The notes beneath the pieces were generated by a model. It saw nothing but the letters and a program-made list of their open reading frames with translations. It did no database searches and had not been told where the DNA came from. A stretch of 41,921 nt of DNA from an uncultured Clostridia bacterium (lineage in GTDB: Bacteria > Bacillota > Clostridia > Christensenellales > CAG-917): assembly GCA_947628855.1 (NCBI GenBank), contig CANRBM010000007.1, forward strand, positions 1 to 41,921, given 5' to 3'. A program made the translations under genes and the position numbers. Below, one piece after another: positions 25,008 to 31,664 of this stretch (its first letter is position 1; each line of letters starts with the position of its first letter).

Positions 25008-25052
25008 GCCATTATAAGGACTGTTCTCTCATCGGTTCTTATTTATTTTCAA

Positions 25053-25117
25053 AAGGCGGGTTTCCCGCTTGTTGACGGTCGAAAGCGCGTTGTGGCACTT
25101 TCCTTATCCTGCTTCCC
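25053..25117 (+). repeat. Left arm of a ~65-bp inverted repeat
   Basis: Runs from AAGGCGGGTTTCCCGCTTG to CACTTTCCTTATCCTGCTTCCC. Its reverse complement recurs at 25795-25863 with a diverged middle. The arm starts with its own small hairpin GCGGG-TTT-CCCGC. Together the arms enclose about 680 bp with no convincing gene. Confidence 0.7.
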
Positions 25118-25299
25118 CATTTCGGCAAATTTGCCACAGGTCAAATAAGAAATTTTGGTGAAATTTTTGATTTAGGGGCTACGATTTTGCCCGAAAATCG
25201 CCCTTCTTATTGGAGGGGTATTGAAGGCAACGTCCTCGGCGCGGGGGCGACACGAGAAAATCTTTAAGATTGAAGGTTGCGAAGCGCAAAAAAATTCAA

Positions 25300-25615
25300 C
25301 CATACCAAAGTGAGGGACTTTCGAATGCAAGAAAAATTTTTGCTTTTTGAGGTTGCGTTTGCCGAAAAAAATCCGCCATACCAAAGTGAGGGGAAAAGCG
25401 TATCAAAGGCGACAAAATTCATTCATATAAAAGTGGGAAGCAAACGGGTTCGCAACGGCAAGAAAACTTTAATGTTACATCTACCGTAAAAATTCACCCA
25501 TATAAAAGTGAGGGGAAAAGCGTATCAAACGCCAAATAATTCCGCCATACCAAAGTGAAAGGAGAAAATTCGTGTGAACAATTACGCAGAAATGCTCCCC
25601 ATACCATAGTAGGAG
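25300..25615 (+). repeat. Array of six 17-bp repeats (CCATACCAAAGTGAGGG type)
   Basis: Copies begin at 25300, 25376, 25423, 25498, 25545 and 25599; copies 1 and 2 are identical, 3 and 4 carry ATA in place of ACC, and 6 is degenerate. Spacings are 76, 47, 75, 47 and 54, so the array alternates long and short intervals with a 122-bp higher-order period. The sequence after copies 2 and 4 is also shared (GGGAAAAGCGTATCAAA). The unequal, non-unique spacers exclude CRISPR. Possible roles: iterons, recombinase or relaxase binding sites, or remnants of repeated gene starts. Confidence 0.7.
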
Positions 25616-25713
25616 GTGATACAAATGCAGAACGCATGACTTCCGCCGCAGTCGGTAAACAGTCGCAAAAAGAAAAACCTTTAAGGAGAAATAATGCCAT
25701 GAACACATCGTAA
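25558..25713 (+). other. Series of strong ribosome sites followed by minimal open frames
   Basis: AAAGGAG precedes GTG-TGA (25572-25577). AGGAGGTGAT (25611-25620), an almost full anti-anti-SD match, precedes ATG-CAG-AAC-GCA-TGA (25625-25639). AAGGAGA precedes ATG-CCA-TGA (25694-25702), which overlaps ATG-AAC-ACA-TCG-TAA (25699-25713). Such start-stop frames behind excellent ribosome sites are either relics of deleted genes or a leader that parks ribosomes. Confidence 0.45.
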
Positions 25714-25794
25714 AAACGGAAGCAAAAGACACCCGCCGAGGCGATCCTGCGGCAAGCAAACGGAAAGCAAAAGTGGGACGATTTTCGGAAAAAA

Positions 25795-25863
25795 GGGAAG
25801 CAGGATAAGGAAAGTGGGCAAATTCCCACTTTCGAGGTTTGGGGCAAGCGGGAAACCCGCCTT
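25795..25863 (-). repeat. Right arm of the ~65-bp inverted repeat
   Basis: Reverse complement of 25053-25117 at its two ends (GGGAAGCAGGATAAGGAAAGTG and CAAGCGGGAAACCCGCCTT). It contains an extra perfect hairpin AAGTGGG-CAAATT-CCCACTT. It ends 38 bp before the next gene. Confidence 0.7.
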
Positions 25864-25900
25864 CCCCTTTGGGACATTCAAAGACAAAACAGGAGGATAA

Positions 25901-26332
25901 ATGAAAAAGAAAGAAACGGAAAAGAGCGCGGATCGCCATATCCGCATTACGGACATATCGCTATTGGAACAGATAGACGAGATCATGCAGTACCCCGAAT
26001 ACAACAATTTCAACAAAGTGATATGCTCGGCGCTGTTCTACGGACTCCCCGCTCTACGCAAAGAGTTAAGCGGAGAAGTGGAACTGCCGCCCGCGTCGAA
26101 AGAGCTTGAAGTATTCACGCAGGAAGGCGCGCCGCGAGAGTTCTGCAAACTGCTCATCCAACTCTTGAAGGAAGTAAATCTGAACGCGACCATCAACAAG
26201 TCGATGCTCTCTTCGATCTTCAACGCCTGTGCGGATGGCTTCGGCAAATCGTTTAAGGAAGGTTGCTATGCGGTTACACCCGATTATTTGGAGGACTATG
26301 AACTTGAAGGTCTGAAATCATTGGGGACATAA
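25901..26332 (+). CDS. Hypothetical protein with RHH-like N-terminus, 143 residues
   Basis: AGGAGG stands a few bases before the ATG. The first 60 residues (HIRITDISLLEQIDEIMQYPEYNNFNKVICSALFYGLPAL) have the strand-helix-helix pattern of ribbon-helix-helix DNA-binding proteins, followed by an acidic linker and a helical C-terminal half. I do not recognise a named family. Its place at the start of the recombinase transcription unit, next to the repeat array and inverted repeats, suggests a DNA-binding accessory protein of the mobile element. That role is inferred from position. Confidence 0.7.
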   Translation: MKKKETEKSADRHIRITDISLLEQIDEIMQYPEYNNFNKVICSALFYGLPALRKELSGEVELPPASKELEVFTQEGAPREFCKLLIQLLKEVNLNATINKSMLSSIFNACADGFGKSFKEGCYAVTPDYLEDYELEGLKSLGT

Positions 26333-26360
26333 AAATAGCGTAGATTCGTAGCGCAAACCC

Positions 26361-26422
26361 TTGACTCTTCGGCTGAAATAGTGTAAAATATATGTGTCGT
26401 ATGAATACGATTGATATATTTT
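26361..26422 (+). promoter_or_regulatory. Promoter with a 38-bp dyad operator/hairpin
   Basis: TTGACT (26361-26366), 17-bp spacer, TAAAAT (26384-26389). Beginning in the -10 box, AAAATATAT (26385-26393) pairs with ATATATTTT (26414-26422) and, inside it, TCGTAT (26397-26402) pairs with ATACGA (26405-26410). The dyad ends just before the ribosome site GGAGG of the 26435 gene. It can act as an operator or as a 5' RNA hairpin. Confidence 0.75.
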
Positions 26423-26434
26423 ACGGAGGTTATT

Positions 26435-26722
26435 ATGGAAAAGAAACCGAGAGCGATCAAGGACAAGCGCTATGAAGAGAAGCACAAGGCAGAAAGAAAA
26501 GCGAAGAACGCCACTTGGGGAACGAGCGTTCCCCGTGAGAAGGCGGAGCAGATAAACGCCTTCCTCGAAAGATATGGCTATACCAAAGTCCAACTCATAG
26601 AAGCAGGTTATAAAGCCTTGTTGGACAATGCAGGCGAACGTAATCTTTCGCTCGGTAAGATTATGGACGGCTATGATGACTTCTTCCCCTCTGAATTGGA
26701 GGCGATGAAGAAAACCGAGTAA
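26435..26722 (+). CDS. Small basic hypothetical protein, 95 residues
   Basis: The ATG at 26435 follows GGAGGTTATT; an upstream ATG at 26411 lies within the operator dyad and has no ribosome site. The N-terminus is highly charged (MEKKPRAIKDKRYEEKHKAE), followed by TSVPREKAEQINAFLERYGYTKVQLIEAGY, a pattern of ribbon-helix-helix-like or mobilisation accessory proteins. The dyad directly upstream suggests autoregulation. Probably the regulator of the recombinase operon (inference). Confidence 0.7.
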   Translation: MEKKPRAIKDKRYEEKHKAERKAKNATWGTSVPREKAEQINAFLERYGYTKVQLIEAGYKALLDNAGERNLSLGKIMDGYDDFFPSELEAMKKTE

Positions 26723-26750
26723 CGATTTTTATAAACAAGGAGGAAACGCG

Positions 26751-26822
26751 ATGGAAAGAGAACATAGTATTCAGCGCTATAAGAGCGAGGGATATTCCAA
26801 GCGCTCGAATAGGAATACTTGA
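26751..26822 (+). CDS. Very short open frame (23 residues) coupled to the next gene
   Basis: ATG preceded by AAGGAGGAAACGCG, one of the best ribosome sites in the region, encodes the basic peptide MEREHSIQRYKSEGYSKRSN plus three residues, then TGA overlaps the TTG start of the next frame (CTTGA). It may be a leader peptide or the first part of a gene split by a frameshift. Confidence 0.5.
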   Translation: MEREHSIQRYKSEGYSKRSNRNT

Positions 26823-27010
26823 AAGATAATTGTGTAGAAATCGATTTTGATACGAAACAAACCAAATGTGGGGACTTGAATCTTCCCGATGAGAAACTAA
26901 AAGCAAGTGCGACGATACTTGCAAACATACTGCTCGATTTTATGAAAAGCGGCAGAGACATAAGCGACCTAACGCCAAGTAAGGTATTCGGGCAAAGGAG
27001 AAAACAATGA
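26819..27010 (+). CDS. Small hypothetical protein, TTG start, 63 residues
   Basis: TTG overlaps the stop codon of the 23-residue frame, and its own stop overlaps the recombinase ATG (ATGA). The product (CVEIDFDTKQTKCGDLNLPDEKLKASATILANILLDFMKSG) is acidic with one C-terminal helix pair. No family recognised. Overlaps on both sides indicate that it is translated by coupling, possibly to set recombinase levels. If the two small frames are really one gene with a frameshift, the product would be about 86 residues. Confidence 0.55.
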   Translation: MKDNCVEIDFDTKQTKCGDLNLPDEKLKASATILANILLDFMKSGRDISDLTPSKVFGQRRKQ

Positions 27011-28554
27011 AAAAGAGAACGGTTATTTATGCAAGGTTTTCCTCGCACACGCAGACGGAGCAATCCATCGAAGGACAACTTCGGGAATGTTATGATTACG
27101 CCAAACGGCAGGACTTGACTGTCGTGGGCGAATACATAGACAGAGCATTGACGGGAACTACGGACAAACGTCCGCAGTTCCTGAAAATGATCGACGACAG
27201 CAAAAAGAAAACTTTCGATTACGTCCTCGTCTACCAGTTAGACCGCTTTGCACGCAACCGCTACGACAGCGCAAATTACAAGGCAAAACTCAAAAAGAAC
27301 GGCGTTCGTGTCCTCTCCGCAAAAGAGAATATAACCGAGGATGCAAGCGGTATTCTCATTGAGGGCGTACTTGAAAGCATGGCGGAATACTACTCCGCCG
27401 AGTTAAGTCAAAAGGTAAAAAGAGGTATTAAGGAAAGCCTCACAAAAGGATATTTCATAGGAGGATATGGGTTGCTCGGTTATGATACCGTGGACAAAAA
27501 ATGGACGATAAATCCTCTTGAAGCCGTCGTCGTCAAGGATATTTTTACTCGCTATCGGAACGGAGAGAAGGCGAAAGATATTATAGACCGCCTGAACGCC
27601 TCGGGGATAAAGACCAAATCGGGCAAAAAGTTCACGATGAGCCAACTTGCCCGCATTATACGAAACGAGAAATATATGGGCGTCGTCAACATAGACGGCA
27701 ATGTCTATACCAACGTCATCCCGCCCATTGTGGACGAAACTCTGTTCCGCGAGGCAAATTCGGTTATGGATACTCATAAGCATAAGCAAAGGAAAAATTA
27801 CGATGAACAGCCGTATATTTTAAGCGGCAAACTCGTTTGCGGGTACTGTCATTCGGCTATCACCGCCGAGGCGGGAACGAGCAAGACGGGGCGCGTGTAC
27901 CACTACTACAAGTGCTACGGTAAAAAGCTGAGAACAACCGATTGTCAAAAGAAAGCCGTAAGTCAAGAGTACATAGAACGCTTGGTGTTCGAGGCGACGA
28001 TAAAGTACGTCCTTCGCCCGAATATCATCGACAAAATCTCGAACATTGTTACAGAGAAATTCAACGCCGACCTTGCCACGCCTGTTGCTTTGCTGTCGCT
28101 CGAAAAGGAACTCAAAGAGGTCAACAAGTCCATCGGCGGCATTATGGCGGCGATAGAACACGGCATTTTTACCAAGACGACGCAGGAGCGACTACTTTCA
28201 TTGGAAGCGGAAAAGTCAGACCTCGAAACGAAGATTGCCGTAGAGCAAGCGCGGCAGATAAAGCCGTTACAAGCAAGCGAAGTCAAGAAGTTTTTGACTT
28301 ATTTTGCCCGTATGAAATATGAGGACGGCGAGGAAAGAAACGAATTCTTTAACTCGTTTATAAACCGTGTTATTCTTTTTGACGATAAGGTTATTATCCT
28401 CTACAACTCGAACGACCGAGAGATCAAACAACTTGACAAAAAACAATTGAAAGAGGTCGAAGCCGCCGAGAACCTCGAAGAGATAATAGAAAACAACTCG
28501 CTTGAACCAAAAGAGTTCAAACGAGTTGCACTTGGCGGAGAAGCAGGGATTTGA
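27007..28554 (+). CDS. Large serine recombinase (site-specific integrase)
   Basis: 515 residues. The resolvase domain has YARFSS with catalytic Ser12, then EGQL, QLDRFARN and ESMAEYYSAELSQKVKRG (long helix E). The recombinase domain follows (IGGYGLLGYD...YMGVV), then a zinc ribbon with Cys278, Cys281, Cys303 and Cys313, and a coiled coil (about 360-415). It excises or integrates the element through a serine-phosphodiester intermediate. The last 20 residues are encoded by the end repeat, and the stop codon lies inside the tRNA-Ser gene on the opposite strand, so the gene's native end was probably replaced at integration. Large serine recombinases do not usually target tRNA genes, which is noteworthy. 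Confidence 0.95.
   Translation: MKKRTVIYARFSSHTQTEQSIEGQLRECYDYAKRQDLTVVGEYIDRALTGTTDKRPQFLKMIDDSKKKTFDYVLVYQLDRFARNRYDSANYKAKLKKNGVRVLSAKENITEDASGILIEGVLESMAEYYSAELSQKVKRGIKESLTKGYFIGGYGLLGYDTVDKKWTINPLEAVVVKDIFTRYRNGEKAKDIIDRLNASGIKTKSGKKFTMSQLARIIRNEKYMGVVNIDGNVYTNVIPPIVDETLFREANSVMDTHKHKQRKNYDEQPYILSGKLVCGYCHSAITAEAGTSKTGRVYHYYKCYGKKLRTTDCQKKAVSQEYIERLVFEATIKYVLRPNIIDKISNIVTEKFNADLATPVALLSLEKELKEVNKSIGGIMAAIEHGIFTKTTQERLLSLEAEKSDLETKIAVEQARQIKPLQASEVKKFLTYFARMKYEDGEERNEFFNSFINRVILFDDKVIILYNSNDREIKQLDKKQLKEVEAAENLEEIIENNSLEPKEFKRVALGGEAGI
28486..28528 (-). terminator. Intrinsic terminator of tRNA-Ser
   Basis: On the minus strand CAACTCGTTTGAAC, a short loop, and GTTCAAGCGAGTTG form a 13-14 pair stem followed by TTTTCTATT. 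On the plus strand the same bases encode part of the recombinase C-terminus. Confidence 0.8.
28491..28553 (-). repeat. Right end repeat of the putative island, overlapping tRNA-Ser
   Basis: 59/63 identical to 15032-15094. It contains the tRNA-Ser terminator and the 3' 20 bases of the tRNA including encoded CCA. The recombinase gene ends within it. The distance between the two copies is about 13.46 kb. Confidence 0.7.
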
Positions 28555-28624
28555 ACCCTGGCTACGATTCACTCGTACTACTCCCTTAGCAGGGGAGCCC
28601 CTTCGGCCTCTTGGGTACTTCTCC
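28533..28624 (-). tRNA. tRNA-Ser (anticodon GCT)
   Basis: Acceptor strands GGAGAAG (5') and CTTCTCC (3'), discriminator G, and encoded CCA (28533-28535). Anticodon arm CTCCC-CTGCTAA-GGGAG gives anticodon GCT, reading AGC/AGU serine codons. The long variable arm (TACGA/TCGTA stem) is typical of class II tRNAs. T arm CAGGG-TTCAAAT-CCCTG. It has a consensus promoter and a terminator, so the insertion next to it left the tRNA intact. Confidence 0.97.
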
Positions 28625-28646
28625 GTGCCGACGCGACTTGGATTAT

Positions 28647-28675
28647 ATATTACCACAGCGCGAGCGGGATGTCAA
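28647..28675 (-). promoter_or_regulatory. Promoter of tRNA-Ser
   Basis: Minus strand TTGACA (28670-28675), 17-bp spacer, TAATAT (28647-28652); a TATAAT lies three bases further on. The GC-rich GTCGCGTCGGCAC before the tRNA may be a discriminator region. Confidence 0.8.
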
Positions 28676-28771
28676 TGCTTTTTGCGGGTAAAAATTGCAT
28701 GGGAGGACGATTTAGCGGTCGGGTGTTTGAATGGCAAATTACGATGGTTGTAAGTTTTGGACGTTATTTAC

Positions 28772-28807
28772 AAAAATAAAAAGCCGCGGTGTGTAAATGC
28801 CACGGCT
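28772..28807 (-). terminator. Intrinsic terminator after the 28849 gene
   Basis: Minus strand AGCCGTGG, loop, CCGCGGCT followed by TTTTTATTTTT, 40 bp after the stop codon at 28849. Confidence 0.85.
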
Positions 28808-28848
28808 GAATGTTTGTAAAAAATATTTGATCAAATTTGATTTTCCTG

Positions 28849-29493
28849 TTACTCTTCCGAAGCGGAATTGTCTGTCTCGGCATCCTCATCTGAGGCGGGG
28901 GACCCGGTATCTGCGGCGGCGCGGGCGGCGAGGACGGGAAGGGGACCGAGCCCTATGCCGAACTTGCCGTTTTTCTGTTTGCCGACGATTATCGTTTTAC
29001 CCTTGACGGCGAGAACTCCTGTGAGCAGGGGGAATGAAATGAACACGATGGAGAGCAAAAGCATGAACACCAGCACTACGTACAGGAAAGCGCCGCTGCC
29101 GAACCAAGCCTCGAAGCCTGCGAGTATCTTGTCCAGAGTCATAATTTGCCCAACGGGGCCCATTTTGCCCGTAGCTTTCAAGGGGAAGATTGCGATAAAG
29201 ACATAGACGAGCGGCACAGTGAGCACTGTCGAAAACGTAGTGATGCCGATCGTGAGGCCGTTTCTCAGCTTATCCTGTTCGATTTGGGTGGACAGATTTG
29301 AAAACAGCATAATGCCGCAAGCCATCGTGATAATGACGACGATATATTTTGCGAGCACGTTTTCAATGTCATAGAAAGCGGGGAAGATGCGCGCCGCCTC
29401 CATAGCGTTGACCAAAAACAGGAGACCGAGTACGATGAGCGCGATGGAAAGCGCGAACAAACAGGATCTGACGGGATGTTGCTTAGTAAACAT
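28849..29493 (-). CDS. Four-helix membrane protein of unknown function
   Basis: 214 residues, start preceded by GAGAGGTGAATC. Membrane helices at about 10-30, 46-66, 79-102 and 134-160, then a Gly-rich soluble segment and a disordered acidic tail (AAADTGSPASDEDAETDNSASEE). I recognise no family or catalytic motif. Single-gene unit with its own promoter and terminator. The acidic Ser/Asp tail resembles the tails of the O-antigen-ligase-like proteins at 38-41 kb, which may simply reflect a lineage habit. Confidence 0.8.
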   Translation of the reverse strand: MFTKQHPVRSCLFALSIALIVLGLLFLVNAMEAARIFPAFYDIENVLAKYIVVIITMACGIMLFSNLSTQIEQDKLRNGLTIGITTFSTVLTVPLVYVFIAIFPLKATGKMGPVGQIMTLDKILAGFEAWFGSGAFLYVVLVFMLLLSIVFISFPLLTGVLAVKGKTIIVGKQKNGKFGIGLGPLPVLAARAAADTGSPASDEDAETDNSASEE

Positions 29494-29514
29494 GATTCAC
29501 CTCTCTTTTTGTAT

Positions 29515-29543
29515 ATTCTATCATATATCTGCGCACTTTTCAA
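29515..29543 (-). promoter_or_regulatory. Promoter of the 28849-29493 gene
   Basis: Minus strand TTGAAA (29538-29543), 17-bp spacer, TAGAAT (29515-29520), about 20 bases before the start codon. The rest of the stretch 29544-29814 is AT-rich and shows no gene. Confidence 0.65.
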
Positions 29544-29814
29544 TATAAATTTTAATGTATGGATAAAATTGCGTAATCGACGGTTTATATTCACAAAACA
29601 AGCGGATAAAATCCGTATTTTGTCAATTGTGACAAAAAAATATAAAGCGGCATATTTTCCGAGGTTTTCGGCGAGAGTGGAGATCGCGGGCGCCGAATAA
29701 TAAATTTCCGACATTTTAAAATTGTCGCGAGAATTTAAAAATCCGACATGTTTTGAATAGAAGCAATAAAAATGCAAGCAGCGATTTGAGAGGAGAAAAG
29801 AATTTTCAAAAATG

Positions 29815-30726
29815 TCACAACCCCCAATTCCCGGGGGTGATGAAGATGTATGTGAGAAGGGCGAGTATGCCCATAAGCACGGGTATGTGCAGAAGGAAGA
29901 TGATAAGCGCATGGCGTCCGACAAAGCTTATGGGGCGGTTCCATTTGCCGTCAAGCTTTGGCAACAAGGACTCGCGGGTGCGATAGAGGAAGGGACCTGC
30001 GGCGGCTCCCCAGAAAAAGTAGGGAAGGTATCGCACTATGGTGAACATGTCGCCGGGCGAGACTTCGCCCTGGTCGTAGAACAGGCTCGGATTTCCCCAA
30101 AAATCTTCAGGCGGGAAGAGGAAAGCGAAGTATATGGGCGTAGATTCGGGCGGAGTGTAGCAGAAGTAAAGTATGAGGGCTATTGCGCAAAGTCCCACGC
30201 TGCATATCGCGACAGAGCGCTTGTCCCGGCGGCAGAGAAAGTCTACGAGCGAGTATAAGAGTATCATTGACGCCAGGAAATGCAACACGCCGAAAGTCAC
30301 GAATATGCCCGAAAATCCCATGCCGTACTCGAGGATCAGCGTTACAAGCGAGTAGACGAGGGCGAGGCACATGAGCGTCGCGCCGCGGTGATAGTTTGAG
30401 CGCGAAAAGGTGCAGGATATCCCCGAAATGCCAAAGAAAAACACGAGCACTATGCTGTGTGCGATACGCCATCTATGGCTCCCCGCCCACTCGAAACAAA
30501 AGCGCGTAAAGGCGTTGCCGAAGCCGAGATAGTACCAGTTGCTCGTCCCGTACCAAGTCGGAGCGAACATCATAATGCACAGCGTCAAGTGGTCGAGTAT
30601 CATCAAGACGACGCAAAGCGCGCGCAGAAAATCGAGCTCCCAAATGCGTTTTTTTGGGAGCGGAAGATAGTTCAGCTGCGTTTCGAACGGTATTAGACCG
30701 TCGTTGTCGTCGGGGAAGAGCTTCAT
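29815..30726 (-). CDS. DUF1624/heparan-alpha-glucosaminide N-acetyltransferase-like membrane protein
   Basis: 303 residues from the ATG at 30726. After a soluble N-terminus, RIWELDFLRALCVVLMILDH (about 27-46) is the characteristic opening of the DUF1624/YeiB-like membrane acyltransferase group (RxxxxDxxRGxAixxMixxH), followed by seven or eight further hydrophobic helices. A conserved late segment is RPISFVGRHALIIFLLHIPVL. The family reaction is transfer of an acyl group from cytoplasmic acyl-CoA to a substrate across the membrane; the substrate here is unknown. A consensus promoter ends six bases before the ATG, so the message is probably leaderless; no ribosome site is visible. Confidence 0.85.
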   Translation of the reverse strand: MKLFPDDNDGLIPFETQLNYLPLPKKRIWELDFLRALCVVLMILDHLTLCIMMFAPTWYGTSNWYYLGFGNAFTRFCFEWAGSHRWRIAHSIVLVFFFGISGISCTFSRSNYHRGATLMCLALVYSLVTLILEYGMGFSGIFVTFGVLHFLASMILLYSLVDFLCRRDKRSVAICSVGLCAIALILYFCYTPPESTPIYFAFLFPPEDFWGNPSLFYDQGEVSPGDMFTIVRYLPYFFWGAAAGPFLYRTRESLLPKLDGKWNRPISFVGRHALIIFLLHIPVLMGILALLTYIFITPGNWGL

Positions 30727-30732
30727 ATCAAC

Positions 30733-30761
30733 AGTATAACACCCGCGCATTTTTCTGTCAA
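30733..30761 (-). promoter_or_regulatory. Promoter placed for a leaderless transcript
   Basis: Minus strand TTGACA (30756-30761), 17-bp spacer, TATACT (30733-30738). The ATG begins six bases after the -10 box, where the transcription start itself is expected. Confidence 0.75.
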
Positions 30762-30943
30762 ACAAACGCGCACGCGCACTATCAATATAATGTGCCGCTC
30801 TCAAAGAAGCCGTCAAAATGCAGCTTGAAAACAGTTTTCAAGACCATATGGATTGAGAGGTTTAAGCATTCACGGCGAAAAGACGGACGAAAACGACGAC
30901 GCGATAGAAAATTATTTGTGCGAAAAGCAGTAAAACAAATTAA

Positions 30944-30976
30944 AAAACGGCGGGGGACAACTTCCCTCGCCGTTTT
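30944..30976. terminator. Bidirectional intrinsic terminator
   Basis: AAAACGGCG (30944-30952) pairs with CGCCGTTTT (30968-30976), with an inner GGGGA/TCCC extension. It lies between the promoter of the DUF1624 gene and the end of the DUF1858 gene; the rest of 30762-31144 holds no gene. Confidence 0.65.
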
Positions 30977-31065
30977 GCGACTTGTATAAGCGTAACCACT
31001 TTAAAAATTTTCGCTGTTTCCTATTGGATACGCGCGTTTTATCGGCTATTCTTTGATACGAAAAT

Positions 31066-31103
31066 CGCGGCAATTTTTGACCCCATGTATCAAAAATGCC
31101 GCG
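31066..31103 (-). terminator. Long stem-loop after the DUF1858 gene
   Basis: CGCGGCAATTTTTGA pairs with TCAAAAATGCCGCG (one bulge) around a 9-base loop; on the minus strand it is followed by ATTTTCGTAT. Probably the terminator of the 31145 gene. Confidence 0.6.
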
Positions 31104-31144
31104 AAATTACAGAAGTGTCGCGCAAAAGCGCGTCGTGCGCGCTA

Positions 31145-31342
31145 TCACTTGCAGGCGGCGTTTAAAGCCTCGACAAGTTTGTCAACGTCTATGCCGTGCA
31201 CCGCGGCGGCCTCTTCAAGCGTCTCGCCATGCGCGAGCGCGCAATGCAGGCAGTGCATACCGCTTTCCATAAGTACCTCGGCAAGTTTGTCGGGATCGCC
31301 TTGTTCAAGCACATCAATGATGAGCATATCCTTTGAGATCAT
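31145..31342 (-). CDS. DUF1858 redox-disulfide domain protein
   Basis: The ATG at 31342 follows GGAGGTAAAAAT; an upstream ATG is not supported. 65 residues: MISKDMLIIDVLEQ, then GMHCLHCALAHGETLEEAA with C31 and C34, then a C-terminal helix ending in Cys64. This is the DUF1858 (hybrid-cluster-protein-associated disulfide domain) pattern, a small helical domain thought to take part in redox chemistry. It is monocistronic here, with a terminator-like hairpin downstream. Confidence 0.9.
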   Translation of the reverse strand: MISKDMLIIDVLEQGDPDKLAEVLMESGMHCLHCALAHGETLEEAAAVHGIDVDKLVEALNAACK

Positions 31343-31525
31343 ATTTTTACCTCCGAAAATCTTGATTACGGTCATTATAGCACCGATTTTTCATCTAAGC
31401 AAGATTTTGAGCGTAAAATAAACTTTTATGCGCATTTGAGCGTTCAAATGGACACAAAAATTAAATTTAAGAATGAAAGCAGCCAATTCAATAAACTAAA
31501 AACAAACTATTCTGAAAATGTCAAC

Positions 31526-31559
31526 ATTAAATGCGAAGGGATTTCCCTTTGCATTTAAT
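31526..31559. other. Perfect 15-bp stem-loop upstream of the four-gene cassette
   Basis: ATTAAATGCGAAGGG (31526-31540) pairs with CCCTTTGCATTTAAT (31545-31559), 14 Watson-Crick pairs and one G-T, loop ATTT. No T-run follows on either strand, so it is not a typical terminator. It sits 50 bp before promoter P1. Confidence 0.75.
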
Positions 31560-31608
31560 ATTAAAACCTACAAAAATCAAACTATTCAGCGAATCAAAAT
31601 AAAAATGC

Positions 31609-31643
31609 TTGACAACTGACAAAATATGGCGTAGATTTATATA
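31609..31643 (+). promoter_or_regulatory. Promoter P1 of the four-gene cassette
   Basis: TTGACA (31609-31614) with TAGATT (31632-31637) at 17 bp, and, overlapping, CTGACA (31616-31621) with TATATA (31638-31643) at 16 bp. The twin TTGAC/TGACA layout matches promoter P2 at 33824-33860. Confidence 0.65.
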
Positions 31644-31664
31644 TGGAATTTTCAATATGGAAAT

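Noticed and set aside
25172..25384. Small genes inside the inverted-repeat block (also 25277-25489, 25481-25939 and overlapping frames)
   Set aside because: Different frames of the same repeat array; no ribosome sites and compositionally odd products.
25300..25615. CRISPR array
   Set aside because: Repeats are only 17 bp, spacing is unequal (47-76), parts of the spacers are themselves repeated, and no cas genes are present.
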